NCBI GenBank assembly: GCA_002696205.1
Contig: NZRL01000144.1
Coordinates: 1 to 61,111, forward strand
Direction: 5' to 3'
Source: Rhodospirillaceae bacterium
Lineage (GTDB): Bacteria; Pseudomonadota; Alphaproteobacteria; Rhodospirillales; Casp-alpha2
DNA length: 61,111 bases
The notes beneath the pieces were generated by a model. It had not been told where the DNA came from. It searched no databases and saw only the letters and a list, made by a program, of their open reading frames with translations. Below are positions 37,725-45,995 of the stretch, one piece after another (the first letter of the stretch is position 1; the number at the start of each line of letters is the position of its first letter). The translations under genes and the position numbers were made by a program.

Positions 37725-38359
37725 TGCGAGCGGCTGACGAATTTATCGTACGGATGGCTGAGGGGATTATCGGTTGGTTCTCCTATCAGCAAGCAGCAAG
37801 CCGTTCGGCGGTCTACAGCGAATATTTGTTCTATCCGCCAATGTTCGAGTTAGGTCACGGTCGCGGATGGACTGTCACATGCCAAAAGCAACTGGCTGAC
37901 AACGCTCGCCAAACATACGATATGCAGTTTCGAAATTCTAAGAAGTCGGCGGCAATTGGCTTGGAAGCAAAATTCATCAAGCTGAAGAAACCGTTCACCG
38001 GAAAAATACAGAATGATCTACGCAAGTTGCACAAAGTGAAAACCGACGTGGCCAATCATCCGCCAGGCCTAAATATGGTTGTTTATGAGCTTATCGTTGG
38101 TCACGTAGAAAACATCGAAAGTGCGATTGATAAAGTTGAGCCACTCAAGAAAGTTTGGGGCGAACTTTGGGACAACCGACCCGATGGCAAGTTCCGAAGG
38201 GGTCATCCAGGATGGTTATTCCATGGTCAAGGGGAGGAGCGCTTTCGCTATAGCGTCGCGGTATTCCGGTATCAGCCAACCTGGGACTTGGGTGGCGATT
38301 TTGAGCCGGAAGAACAAGAAACGGATGAGCCCATCAACTTCGGTGAATGGGAAGAATAG
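37724..38359 (+). CDS. PD-(D/E)xK nuclease-like protein inside the hsd operon
   Basis: About 211 residues. Its ATG overlaps the hsdR stop (TAATG), so it is translated with hsdR and precedes hsdM by 36 bp. The segment YDMQFRNSKKSAAIGLEAKFI has the aspartate, strand and E-x-K spacing of PD-(D/E)xK nucleases. The rest (KPFTGKIQNDLRKLHKV, MVVYELIVGH, DEPINFGEWEE) looks like the alpha-beta remainder of such a fold. It might be an accessory nuclease or an anti-restriction/DNA-protecting factor. The family is not recognised with certainty. Confidence 0.7.
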   Translation: MRAADEFIVRMAEGIIGWFSYQQAASRSAVYSEYLFYPPMFELGHGRGWTVTCQKQLADNARQTYDMQFRNSKKSAAIGLEAKFIKLKKPFTGKIQNDLRKLHKVKTDVANHPPGLNMVVYELIVGHVENIESAIDKVEPLKKVWGELWDNRPDGKFRRGHPGWLFHGQGEERFRYSVAVFRYQPTWDLGGDFEPEEQETDEPINFGEWEE

Positions 38360-38395
38360 TAATGAAAATGTTTTATTCGGATAGGTTCATAACGA

Positions 38396-39892
38396 ATGAC
38401 AAATGAAGTCACTCGAGGCACCGTAACTACCCAGGACATTGTCGGCAAGCTCTGGGCACTGTGCAACATCCTCCGCGACGATGGCGTCACCTACAACGAG
38501 TACGTTACCGAGCTAACGTATCTTCTGTTTCTGAAGATGATGGCGGAGACCGGACGAGAGGATCGCCTACCCGCTGGCTACACTTGGTCTGAGGTCGCCG
38601 GCCGCGAGGGCCTCGATCAATTGAACTACTACAAGAAGCTGTTGCTTGACCTTGGAAACCCCGAGATCGCCAAGGACGCGACGGTCCAGGCCATTTTTAC
38701 CGATGCCCAGTCGCGCCTAAGAAAGCCAGCCAACCTCAAGTCGCTCACAACCTCCATCGACAAACTCGATTGGTTCTCTGCGCGGGAGGAAGGTCTGGGG
38801 GAGCTTTACGAGGGCCTCCTTGAGAAGAATGCTGCCGAGAAGAAATCCGGGGCTGGTCAATATTTTACCCCACGTCCGCTTATCGATTGCCTGATCCGAC
38901 TGACCAAGCCTCAACCCGGCGAGGTGATCCAGGACCCTGCCGCTGGTACCGGGGGTTTCCTAGTCGCTGCAGACCGTTACATCAAGGATGACACGGACGA
39001 TCTGTTTAAACTTTCCTCAGAGGATGCAAACTTTCAGCGGACCAACGCCTATCAGGGGTGTGAATTGGTGCCTGACGCCCATCGCCTTTGTCTCATGAAC
39101 TTGATGCTTCACGACATCGCTGGGGGTGTCGCCGTTGCCGACACTCTCTCACCGGACGGCGAACATTTGGAGAAGGCGGATATCGTCCTGACAAATCCAC
39201 CGTTTGGCACCAAGAAGGGTGGGGGGCGGCCGGTGCGCTCCGACTTTTCCATTACGGCAGAGACGTCCAACAAGCAGCTTGCTTTCGTCGAGCACATCGT
39301 CCGCGTCCTGAAGCCCGGCGGTCGCGCGGCGGTGGTTGTGCCCGACAACGTGCTGTTTGAGGACAACACGGGGCGAAAGCTTCGCGCCTGGCTCATGGAG
39401 CTCTGTGATCTCCACACCATCCTGCGTTTGCCGACCGGTATATTCTACGCCCAGGGAGTAAAGACCAATGTGCTTTTCTTTACCCGTGGGTCGTCGGACA
39501 AGGGAAACACCGGAGCTGTTTGGGTTTACGACCTCCGCAACAACATGCCGGCCTTCGGCAAAACCCGCCCCTTGAAAGCAGAAGACTTTGCCGAGTTCGA
39601 AGCCGCTTTCGGCGGCGATCCTCTAGGCAAGGCCGAACGTAAGGATGAAGGCGAGGAAGGCCGCTTCCGCTGCTTTGATCGAGAAGCCATTGGAGTGCGT
39701 AACGACAACCTCGACATCACATGGATGAGCGACACAGAGGCCGAGGCTGAGGATGGCCTAAGCGATCCTGAAGATATTGCTGCGGCTATCATCGGTCACC
39801 TCAAGGCAGCGCTGGATGAGATTGAGGCTTTGGATGAGGAACTTACTGAAGAGGTCGAAGCAGACGCCGTTGAGCCGGAGGCAGCGGAATGA
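38396..39892 (+). CDS. hsdM: Type I methyltransferase subunit (HsdM)
   Basis: A 498-residue N6-adenine methyltransferase. The N-terminal helical HsdM domain (DIVGKLWALCNILRDDG, YVTELTYLLFLKMM) is followed by motif I DPAAGTGGFLVAA and motif IV TNPPFGT. With HsdS it methylates adenine at the recognition site and protects host DNA. It ends in an acidic tail (DEELTEEVEADAVEPEAAE). Its stop overlaps the hsdS start by 4 nt (ATGA). Confidence 0.95.
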   Translation: MTNEVTRGTVTTQDIVGKLWALCNILRDDGVTYNEYVTELTYLLFLKMMAETGREDRLPAGYTWSEVAGREGLDQLNYYKKLLLDLGNPEIAKDATVQAIFTDAQSRLRKPANLKSLTTSIDKLDWFSAREEGLGELYEGLLEKNAAEKKSGAGQYFTPRPLIDCLIRLTKPQPGEVIQDPAAGTGGFLVAADRYIKDDTDDLFKLSSEDANFQRTNAYQGCELVPDAHRLCLMNLMLHDIAGGVAVADTLSPDGEHLEKADIVLTNPPFGTKKGGGRPVRSDFSITAETSNKQLAFVEHIVRVLKPGGRAAVVVPDNVLFEDNTGRKLRAWLMELCDLHTILRLPTGIFYAQGVKTNVLFFTRGSSDKGNTGAVWVYDLRNNMPAFGKTRPLKAEDFAEFEAAFGGDPLGKAERKDEGEEGRFRCFDREAIGVRNDNLDITWMSDTEAEAEDGLSDPEDIAAAIIGHLKAALDEIEALDEELTEEVEADAVEPEAAE

Positions 39893-41325
39893 GTGTCGAA
39901 GCTGAAGTTGGCAAATGGGCCATGACTTCACTGCCGAAATCCTGGTGCTGGGCGACCTTCGACGAAGCTTTCGACAATTACACAGACACACAAAAGAAAG
40001 TTCCTACGAAACAATATGTTGAGGCTGGAGCGCTGCCCGTTGTGGATCAGGGGCAAGAATTGGTTGGGGGATTTACCAATGATGAAACTATGCAATCAGG
40101 AGCCCCGCTCCCGGCAATCGTTTGGGGAGACCACACTCGTTGCGTCAAGTATATCACATACGCATTTGCTCAAGGGGCGGATGGGGTCAAAGTGTTGGTG
40201 CCAACATCAGCAATGATTCCGCGCTTCGGATATCACGCGCTTAAAGCGGTCAACCTTCCAAACAAAGGGTACAGCCGTCACTTTAAGTTCTTGAAGGTGA
40301 CAAAGTTTCCTCTGGCGCCTCTTAATGAACAACGCCGGATCGTCACGAAGGTGGACAGCCTGTTCGCCAAGACGAAACGGGCGCACGACGAGTTGGGCCA
40401 CGTCCCCCGCCTTATCGAACGCTACAAGCAAGCCATCCTCGCCGCCGCTTTTCGGGGTGACCTGACCGCTGATTGGCGGGATCAAAATTCAGATCAATGG
40501 TCGGACGAAGATATTGAGGAGCTACGGCGAGCTAGAGCTGCTTACTTAGCAAGCCGTCGCGGCTCACGGTTGGCCGCATTGGACAAGCCAATCGAACTAA
40601 TAGGCCGAGCTGATCTGCCTCGTATCACTGTGCAGCTCTCCGACGTTGTTGATCTTCAGGTTGGCTACGCGTTTAAAAGCGCATGGTATTCAGCAGAGGG
40701 GCCGAGACTTGTGCGAGGAGCCAACGTCGCCCCGGGTAAGATGGACTGGGAAGATGAAAAACGCCTTACTCCTGAATTAGTTCCCGAGTACGTGGAGTAT
40801 CTATTAGCTGCCGGAGACATCGTATTAGCAATGGACCGCCCGATAATTTCTGGCGGCCTAAAGGTGGCTGTGCTTGGTCCCGAGGACGATGGTGCGCTTC
40901 TTGTTCAGCGTGTTGCCCGGTTCAGAGCGAACAATTTCGCCCGTCAGGATTTCATTTGGTTTCTCCTTAACAGCCCGATCTTCATTGATCATGCCCTGGA
41001 ACATGCGACGGGCTCTGATCTCCCACACATCAGTAGCAACGACATACAGACAACGGCTTTTGAGTTACCGTCTCTTGCAGAGCAGGACGAAATCATCAGT
41101 CGATTGCGTGCGGCATTTTCATGGATCGACCGTATAGTTCACGAACACGATGGTGCCTCCCGGCTGATTGAACGTCTCGACCAGTCCATACTCGCCAAGG
41201 CGTTTCGGGGCGAACTCGTGCCGCAAGCCCCCGACGATGAGCCGGCTTCTGTTCTTCTGGAGCGCATCCAGTTCGAGCGGGCAGCGCAACCTAAGAAGGC
41301 CAGGAAACGAAAGGCTAGGTCATGA
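39889..41325 (+). CDS. hsdS: Type I specificity subunit (HsdS)
   Basis: A 478-residue protein with two target-recognition domains, each followed by a conserved helical spacer. The first half runs from LPKSWCWATFDEAF to PPLNEQRRIV-like FPLAPLNEQRRIVTKVDSLF. The second half starts near VQLSDVVDLQVGYAFKS and ends with LPSLAEQDEIISRLRAAFSWIDRI. The repeated AxxAFRGxL element (about 180 and 445) marks the two conserved regions. HsdS sets the bipartite DNA sequence recognised. It overlaps the next gene by 4 nt. Confidence 0.92.
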   Translation: MSVEAEVGKWAMTSLPKSWCWATFDEAFDNYTDTQKKVPTKQYVEAGALPVVDQGQELVGGFTNDETMQSGAPLPAIVWGDHTRCVKYITYAFAQGADGVKVLVPTSAMIPRFGYHALKAVNLPNKGYSRHFKFLKVTKFPLAPLNEQRRIVTKVDSLFAKTKRAHDELGHVPRLIERYKQAILAAAFRGDLTADWRDQNSDQWSDEDIEELRRARAAYLASRRGSRLAALDKPIELIGRADLPRITVQLSDVVDLQVGYAFKSAWYSAEGPRLVRGANVAPGKMDWEDEKRLTPELVPEYVEYLLAAGDIVLAMDRPIISGGLKVAVLGPEDDGALLVQRVARFRANNFARQDFIWFLLNSPIFIDHALEHATGSDLPHISSNDIQTTAFELPSLAEQDEIISRLRAAFSWIDRIVHEHDGASRLIERLDQSILAKAFRGELVPQAPDDEPASVLLERIQFERAAQPKKARKRKARS

Positions 41326-42323
41326 CGAATACGCTGTGGGGCATCCATATGAAGGAGATCAACTCCCTCGCTCCGATCCAAGGAGGGTTCATCGGCATCG
41401 GCTGGCCGGACATGGGCGACCTTTCGGTTATCCCGGCGAACCGGGAGGCTTTCAAGGCGCGCCTACAGGAAACGCATCCGCACTCCAAGCCCGGGGCTAT
41501 TCCGGTCCAGGCTGGCGTCCTTTTCCGTTTCATTTGCGAGATGGCGGTTGGTGATGTCGTGATCTATCCGTCGAAGCCAGATCGGATGGTCAACATCGGA
41601 GTTGTCGAGGGCGATTATGCATACGTGCCTCAGGTCGATCCCACCTATCCGCATCGCCGATTGGTGAAATGGCTCAAGCACATTCCGCGAGCAGACTTCT
41701 CCCAGTCCGCACTGCACGAAATCGGCTCCGCCATCAGCTTGTTTCAGGTGACCTCTCATGCCGAGGAATTTCTGGCGGCGATGCAGGGGCAAAGCACCGG
41801 GGCTGAGGATGTCGACGAAGAAAGCGTCGAGGAAGTCTCCACCCAGGTCGAGGAGAGCACCGAGGACTTCATTATCAAACGATTGAAATCGAAGTTGAGC
41901 GACTTCGAGTTCGAGAAGTTCATCGCTCACCTTTTGACCTGCATGGGCTATCACGCGCGGGTCACACAAAAGTCGGCGGACGGCGGCATCGACGTGATCG
42001 CCCACAAGGATGAACTCGGGTTCGAGCCGCCGATCATCAAAGTCCAATGCAAGCAGACGTTGGATACCGTTGGGCGGCCGAAAGTGCAGGAATTGCATGG
42101 CGCCGTTGAGACGGGCGAGCATGGTCTGTTCGTCACGCTCGGCTCGTTCAGCGCGGAGGCTCGCACGTTTGAGCGCTCGAAACCCAACCTCCGCCTGATC
42201 GACAGCAACGACTTGATCTCGTTGATCTACTCGCACTACAGCCAGTTCGATCCGCGCTACCAGATGCTGCTGCCCCTCAAGCGCACATACATCCCAGGCC
42301 CGTCGCTGACGGTCGCGGATTGA
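41322..42323 (+). CDS. Mrr-like restriction endonuclease with N-terminal PUA/EVE-like region
   Basis: A 333-residue protein translationally coupled to hsdS. The N-terminal 145 residues (LWGIHMKEINSLAP, GFIGIGWPDMGDLS, VGDVVIYPSK, NIGVVEGDYAY) resemble the modified-base-reading EVE/PUA-like sensors. A charged linker follows. The C-terminal Mrr-type domain has FEKFIAHLLTCMGYHARVTQ, GGIDVIAH (catalytic aspartate) and IIKVQCKQ (Q-x-K). Together this suggests cleavage of DNA bearing modified bases. The tight link to hsdS puts it under the same transcript, a combination that covers both unmodified and modified phage DNA. Confidence 0.85.
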   Translation: MTNTLWGIHMKEINSLAPIQGGFIGIGWPDMGDLSVIPANREAFKARLQETHPHSKPGAIPVQAGVLFRFICEMAVGDVVIYPSKPDRMVNIGVVEGDYAYVPQVDPTYPHRRLVKWLKHIPRADFSQSALHEIGSAISLFQVTSHAEEFLAAMQGQSTGAEDVDEESVEEVSTQVEESTEDFIIKRLKSKLSDFEFEKFIAHLLTCMGYHARVTQKSADGGIDVIAHKDELGFEPPIIKVQCKQTLDTVGRPKVQELHGAVETGEHGLFVTLGSFSAEARTFERSKPNLRLIDSNDLISLIYSHYSQFDPRYQMLLPLKRTYIPGPSLTVAD

Positions 42324-42327
42324 GCTT

Positions 42328-43173
42328 TTAGTCCACCTTTTGGACGACTACCAGTTGGGCGTTGAAGTAACGCTGCGCATCGTCTGCCAATTCCCGAACG
42401 ACCCTTCTTTCTTCAGAGAGCTCTTTCTCCGGTCGGATTTCCATCGTTGGCGGGGGTGAACGGCGCCTTATCCGAGGGTGGCTCTCTGGCTCGGAAAGCT
42501 GCCCCATCTCTTTGTCCAATTTAGATTGCGTCTCGCGCGCGTTTTCTACGCGCGTTCTGATATTGTTTCGCCATTCGACCGCGGTCTCTCGTAAAGGCCG
42601 CTCATCTTTCTGTATTTTCTCTGTAAGGCGGCTGCGTAAATCTTCGATGGATAGTGCATCGATTTCCTTTGGCTCCGAACAGAAAAACGTTCGATTTTCA
42701 TCAAACGAGACGTAGTGGGCGTCATCGTCGTAAATCAAGCCGATGGCTGACGGTGGGACGAAAACCGAGCGTTCTGCCACCTTTTGTTTGGCCCAGGCGT
42801 CATTGATTTCACTGTGTTTGTGGAACCTAGGAGCGACGTAAAAGACTTCATTGATGCCGTCGTCCAACGTGACGAGCGAAGTATGCTGAAATGACTTTTT
42901 CCGGGCCGTGATGGGAAAACGGTAAAAGTCTGGTACGAGAGGAAGACCATATTTTTTTATCTCTCTCGCGCTCCTGTATTTCATACAGTCAGATCGTTTG
43001 AATTGCAGGAAAAGCGGTGCGCCCGGCTTGTCAAATTTTACATCATATCCGCCATCGGCTTTGCCTTCCTCGATCAAGCTGGGGAAAATGGGGGCAGCAT
43101 TCAAAGGCGTCCACCCGACCAACTCGTTGGTCAGAGCAAAACCGTATGAAAATTCAGAGATTTCTGGGGTCAT
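42328..43173 (-). CDS. Putative nuclease-like protein with D-x(n)-QxK motif
   Basis: About 281 residues. The segment GGYDVKFDKPGAPLFLQFKR has an aspartate, a hydrophobic strand and a Q-x-K, the layout of a variant PD-(D/E)xK fold. The C-terminal third is charged and proline-rich (RIRRRSPPPTMEIRPEKE), ending in a helix. It is convergent with the Mrr-like gene and divergent from the next. The start at 43173 follows a GGGAG site; a GTG 51 nt upstream is possible. No named family is recognised. Confidence 0.65.
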   Translation of the reverse strand: MTPEISEFSYGFALTNELVGWTPLNAAPIFPSLIEEGKADGGYDVKFDKPGAPLFLQFKRSDCMKYRSAREIKKYGLPLVPDFYRFPITARKKSFQHTSLVTLDDGINEVFYVAPRFHKHSEINDAWAKQKVAERSVFVPPSAIGLIYDDDAHYVSFDENRTFFCSEPKEIDALSIEDLRSRLTEKIQKDERPLRETAVEWRNNIRTRVENARETQSKLDKEMGQLSEPESHPRIRRRSPPPTMEIRPEKELSEERRVVRELADDAQRYFNAQLVVVQKVD

Positions 43174-43422
43174 TTGCTCGCGAGCTCCCTGCGCAAATTG
43201 ATCGTACCCCCATTCGTGCCACACCTATAAGTGGTTTTTTTTCCTCGCCTCTTGCCTCCATATCCGGAGAAATCTAGACATCCTCTAGTATCGCCAGCCG
43301 GGCGATGGTCTGGAAGGCAACTAGCCCTTTCGGAGCCATTGGGCTATCGGCCGTCTCCTCGCGGCCGGTTGCTATACGCTTCGGCCAATCAAAAGGCAGG
43401 ATTTATTTTGAGAGGGTGCGCT

Positions 43423-44712
43423 GTGATCTCAAGAGAAGAGCTTTATCAATTGGTCTGGGCGGAACCCATGAGCAAGGTGGCGGTGCGGTTCGATGTATCC
43501 GGCAGCTACATGGCCCGAGTTTGTGAGCTTCTGAATGTTCCCCGGCCCGAACGTGGATATTGGGCGAAGTTGGCCGTTGGAAAAGCGCCCGAACCGCTTC
43601 CGCTGCCCGAGGCTCGGCCTGGCGATCAGCTCTACTGGTCCAAAGACGAGACGTTTCGGCCGCCACCAAAGCCACGACAAGCCCCGCGGTCTAGGTCCGC
43701 CTCTCGTAGGGTGACGATTTCAAAGGCTCGAATTCATCCTCTGATTCGCGGCGCGAAAGCGCATTTCGAGAACAGCCGACCGATTGATGATGGTGCGTAT
43801 CTTAAGCCCTTCAAGCAGCTTCTCGTCGATGTCACTACATCGGAGGCATGCCTGGATAAAGCGCTTGGTCTGGCTAACGACCTGTTCAATGCTTTCGAGT
43901 CCGTTGGTCATCGCGTGGTCATCGCGCCGAAGGATGAGGCACTCAGGCGGGCCGAAATCGACGAGCGTGAAGTGCGTAAGGAGAAGCGAGACCGATATCA
44001 TCGTTTGCGGCTTTGGTCTCCCTATCGTCCGACAGTTGTTTACATTGGCAGCTTACCCGTTGGCCTCGCGGTCGTAGAAATGTCGGAAGATGTTGTCCTT
44101 CGACATGTCCGCGGCAAATACGTTCGCGATGCGGATTATATCCCGCCGAATTCAAGTCGCCGCTTTGCCGCGCAGGACCATACTTGGACAACCAACCAAG
44201 AGCTCCCCGCCGGCCGGATGCGGATCGTGGCCTATTCTCCGTTCTGGCGCGTGGACTGGTCGATCGATTGGCAGGAGACGAAGAAATCCTCACTCCGCTC
44301 TCGTCTGAAACCGATTGTCGAGGCCGTTGAAAGTTCCGTCGTCGAACTTGCCGCAAGATTGGATGAGGCGGATGCAAAGGCCGAGGCCGAGAGGCTTGAG
44401 TGGATGGCTGCTGCAGAAAAACGAAAAAGAGAAGAAGACCAGCAGCAGGTCGAACGATCATTTCAAGAGAGCCGCGATCACCTCGGGGAGATCATTCAAC
44501 AATGGGCGAACGTAATGAACGTGGAGCACTTCCTTGCCGGAGTAGCTGAGAGCGCCGACGTGCTGCCGGAGAGGGACAGAGATCGGGTCTTGGCGAGGTT
44601 GAACCGTGCTCGAGAGTTCCTAGGCACCCAGGATCCACTAGATTTTTTCTTGTCTTGGAAGACGCCCGACGAGCGCTACACGTCTCAGTATCCTCGCGAC
44701 GCTGAGGATTAA
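43423..44712 (+). CDS. Conserved mobile-island protein with N-terminal HTH-like region
   Basis: About 429 residues. The N-terminus (ISREELYQLVWAEPMSKVAVRF, SGSYMARVCELLNVPRPERGYW) reads as a helix-turn-helix-like motif followed by the pattern KLAVGKAPEPLPLPEARPGD, seen in conserved uncharacterised proteins of integrative islands. The centre is alpha-beta. The region about 330-385 is a long charged coiled coil (KAEAERLEWMAAAEKRKREE). The GTG start at 43423 follows a GAGAGGG site; an upstream frame start exists but would be long. Function unknown. Confidence 0.65.
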   Translation: MISREELYQLVWAEPMSKVAVRFDVSGSYMARVCELLNVPRPERGYWAKLAVGKAPEPLPLPEARPGDQLYWSKDETFRPPPKPRQAPRSRSASRRVTISKARIHPLIRGAKAHFENSRPIDDGAYLKPFKQLLVDVTTSEACLDKALGLANDLFNAFESVGHRVVIAPKDEALRRAEIDEREVRKEKRDRYHRLRLWSPYRPTVVYIGSLPVGLAVVEMSEDVVLRHVRGKYVRDADYIPPNSSRRFAAQDHTWTTNQELPAGRMRIVAYSPFWRVDWSIDWQETKKSSLRSRLKPIVEAVESSVVELAARLDEADAKAEAERLEWMAAAEKRKREEDQQQVERSFQESRDHLGEIIQQWANVMNVEHFLAGVAESADVLPERDRDRVLARLNRAREFLGTQDPLDFFLSWKTPDERYTSQYPRDAED

Positions 44713-44784
44713 AACCGATGCAATTTTGCCCGGTCGGCCAGAATTCCCACAACTTCTTGGAATAACTAAAAAATGTAATCCGAT

Positions 44785-44851
44785 GCGGACATTTCTAATT
44801 GTAATTTGGACAATCTAAGCTGTGATTGGGCAAACTAAAATGTTTCCGACA
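44785..44851. repeat. Right transposon end with terminal repeat and TnsB sites
   Basis: The terminal repeat is at 44826-44851 and ends CCGACA. Candidate TnsB sites, read inward on the minus strand, have cores at 44832-44825, 44812-44805 and 44791-44785, spaced 20-21 bp. Dense site packing is typical of Tn7 right ends. The stretch 44713-44784 beyond the last gene has no gene. Confidence 0.8.
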
Positions 44852-44856
44852 ACAGC
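44852..44856. repeat. Target-site duplication, right copy (ACAGC)
   Basis: This ACAGC exactly matches 23108-23112. Removing the element and one copy restores a continuous sequence from the small uncharacterised gene to the tRNA-Gln gene. Confidence 0.9.
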
Positions 44857-44885
44857 TGCCCACATTTGGCAATTTTGAGGAAAGG

Positions 44886-44962
44886 TGGCTGGGGCGCCAG
44901 GATTCGAACCTGGGAGTGCCGGTACCAAAAACCGGTGTGTTAGACCGCTTCACCACGCCCCA
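44886..44962 (-). tRNA. tRNA-Gln (UUG anticodon)
   Basis: On the minus strand a full cloverleaf can be drawn: acceptor stem TGGGGCG/CGCCCCA, D-arm, anticodon stem CCGGT/ACCGG with loop TTTTGGT (anticodon TTG), and T-arm with GGTTCGAATCC. The discriminator base G and an encoded CCA end at 44886. The Tn7-like element ends about 30 bp downstream of the tRNA 3' end. Confidence 0.95.
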
Positions 44963-45082
44963 ACTTTGCGTGACCGCCCGAGGGCAGGGCCGTGTTCTTA
45001 GACCATCTGGACCGGCCCGGCAAGGGATCGCGGGCGTTGTTTTGTCCCGTATCGCCCCTTTGGCAGCCCGGGCGCGGCTGGA

Positions 45083-45973
45083 TCAGACCAAGGCGTCCTT
45101 CGGTGTGCCCAAGCGGCCCAGGGCAACCCACCATCCCGGCTCCGCATCGTAGAGCATTTCGGCGGCGGTCAGCGCGGCGTCGGCACTTTCGTAAATCGCG
45201 AAACAGGTCCCGCCGGACCCGGACATACGGCTCAGCAACGCCCCTTCCGTCGCGGCCAGGGCATCCAGGACATGGGCGACCGGCGGGCAGACGGCACAGG
45301 CGGCCTCGGTCAATCCGTTCGACCGCTGGGCCAGCAGGTGGGCCAGATGGGCCGCGTCGATGGGCGTTTCGCGGAACGGGTTCGCGGCTTGGAATTCACC
45401 CGCGCGGGCCTTGAACACGGCCGGGGTGGAGACGCCGATCTTGGGGTTCACCAATATAAGGTGCGCCGCCGGCAGGGGCGGGGCCGGGGTGATGTCGTCG
45501 CCGATCCCGGCGACGAAGGCCGGTTCGCCGACCCAGCAGATCGGCACGTCGGCCCCCAGTTCCAGGGCCAGGGCGCGCATCTCGGCCTCGGGCAGGGTGA
45601 CGCCCCAAAGCCGGCAGAGCGCCTTCAACGCCGCCGCCGCATCGGCGGAGCCGCCGCCGACGCCCGACGCCACGGGCAGGCGTTTTTCCAAAACCATATG
45701 CGCGCCGGCGTCGATACCCGCCGCCGCGCGCAGGCGCTTTGCCGCGCGCAGCACGAGGTTGTCGGTCTCTTCCGCAAGGTCCTTGGCGAACGGTCCGCGC
45801 ACGGCCAGGGTCAGCGATCCGTCGGCCGCGGCGCGGGCCTTGATCTCGTCACCGATATCGGCGAAGGCGATCAGGCTGTCGAGCAGGTGGTAGCCGTCGT
45901 CGCGTTTGCCCGTGACGTGCAGGTAGAGGTTCAGCTTCGCCGGGGCGGCGACGGTGACGATGGGATCGTTCAT
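45083..45973 (-). CDS. ispE: 4-diphosphocytidyl-2-C-methyl-D-erythritol kinase
   Basis: A 296-residue GHMP kinase. It begins with the substrate segment APAKLNLYLHVTGKRDDGYH, has the ATP-binding PVASGVGGGSADAAA (about 102-116) and the C-terminal RMSGSGGTCFA motif. It phosphorylates CDP-methylerythritol in the MEP isoprenoid pathway. The upstream TPR gene is separated by 22 bp on the same strand, so the two are likely co-transcribed. Confidence 0.96.
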   Translation of the reverse strand: MNDPIVTVAAPAKLNLYLHVTGKRDDGYHLLDSLIAFADIGDEIKARAAADGSLTLAVRGPFAKDLAEETDNLVLRAAKRLRAAAGIDAGAHMVLEKRLPVASGVGGGSADAAAALKALCRLWGVTLPEAEMRALALELGADVPICWVGEPAFVAGIGDDITPAPPLPAAHLILVNPKIGVSTPAVFKARAGEFQAANPFRETPIDAAHLAHLLAQRSNGLTEAACAVCPPVAHVLDALAATEGALLSRMSGSGGTCFAIYESADAALTAAEMLYDAEPGWWVALGRLGTPKDALV

Positions 45974-45995
45974 GGATGGTCTCGCTGCCCCCGCC

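Larger units (their letters stand above)
23113..44851. mobile_element. Complete Tn7-like transposon carrying defence cargo
   Basis: The element is 21,739 bp long. Both ends begin with TGT(A/C)GGAAAC(T/A)TTTT in inverted orientation, each end holds three TGYCCAAA-type candidate TnsB sites, and a 5-bp duplication ACAGC flanks it. The core genes tniQ, tnsA, tnsB and tnsC are intact and transcribed leftward in the centre. No TnsE, CRISPR array or cas gene is seen. Cargo comprises a GHKL kinase / receiver-HEPN / cytosine methyltransferase module on the left and a type I restriction-modification operon with extra nucleases on the right. Interior composition is visibly A+T-richer than the flanks. 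The right end is about 30 bp from a tRNA-Gln 3' end. Confidence 0.92.

Noticed and set aside
23113-44962. Island as an integrase-driven element using tRNA-Gln as attB
   Set aside because: No tyrosine or serine integrase gene is present, the tRNA 3' end is not duplicated at the left boundary, and TnsABC genes with a 5-bp duplication explain the insertion.
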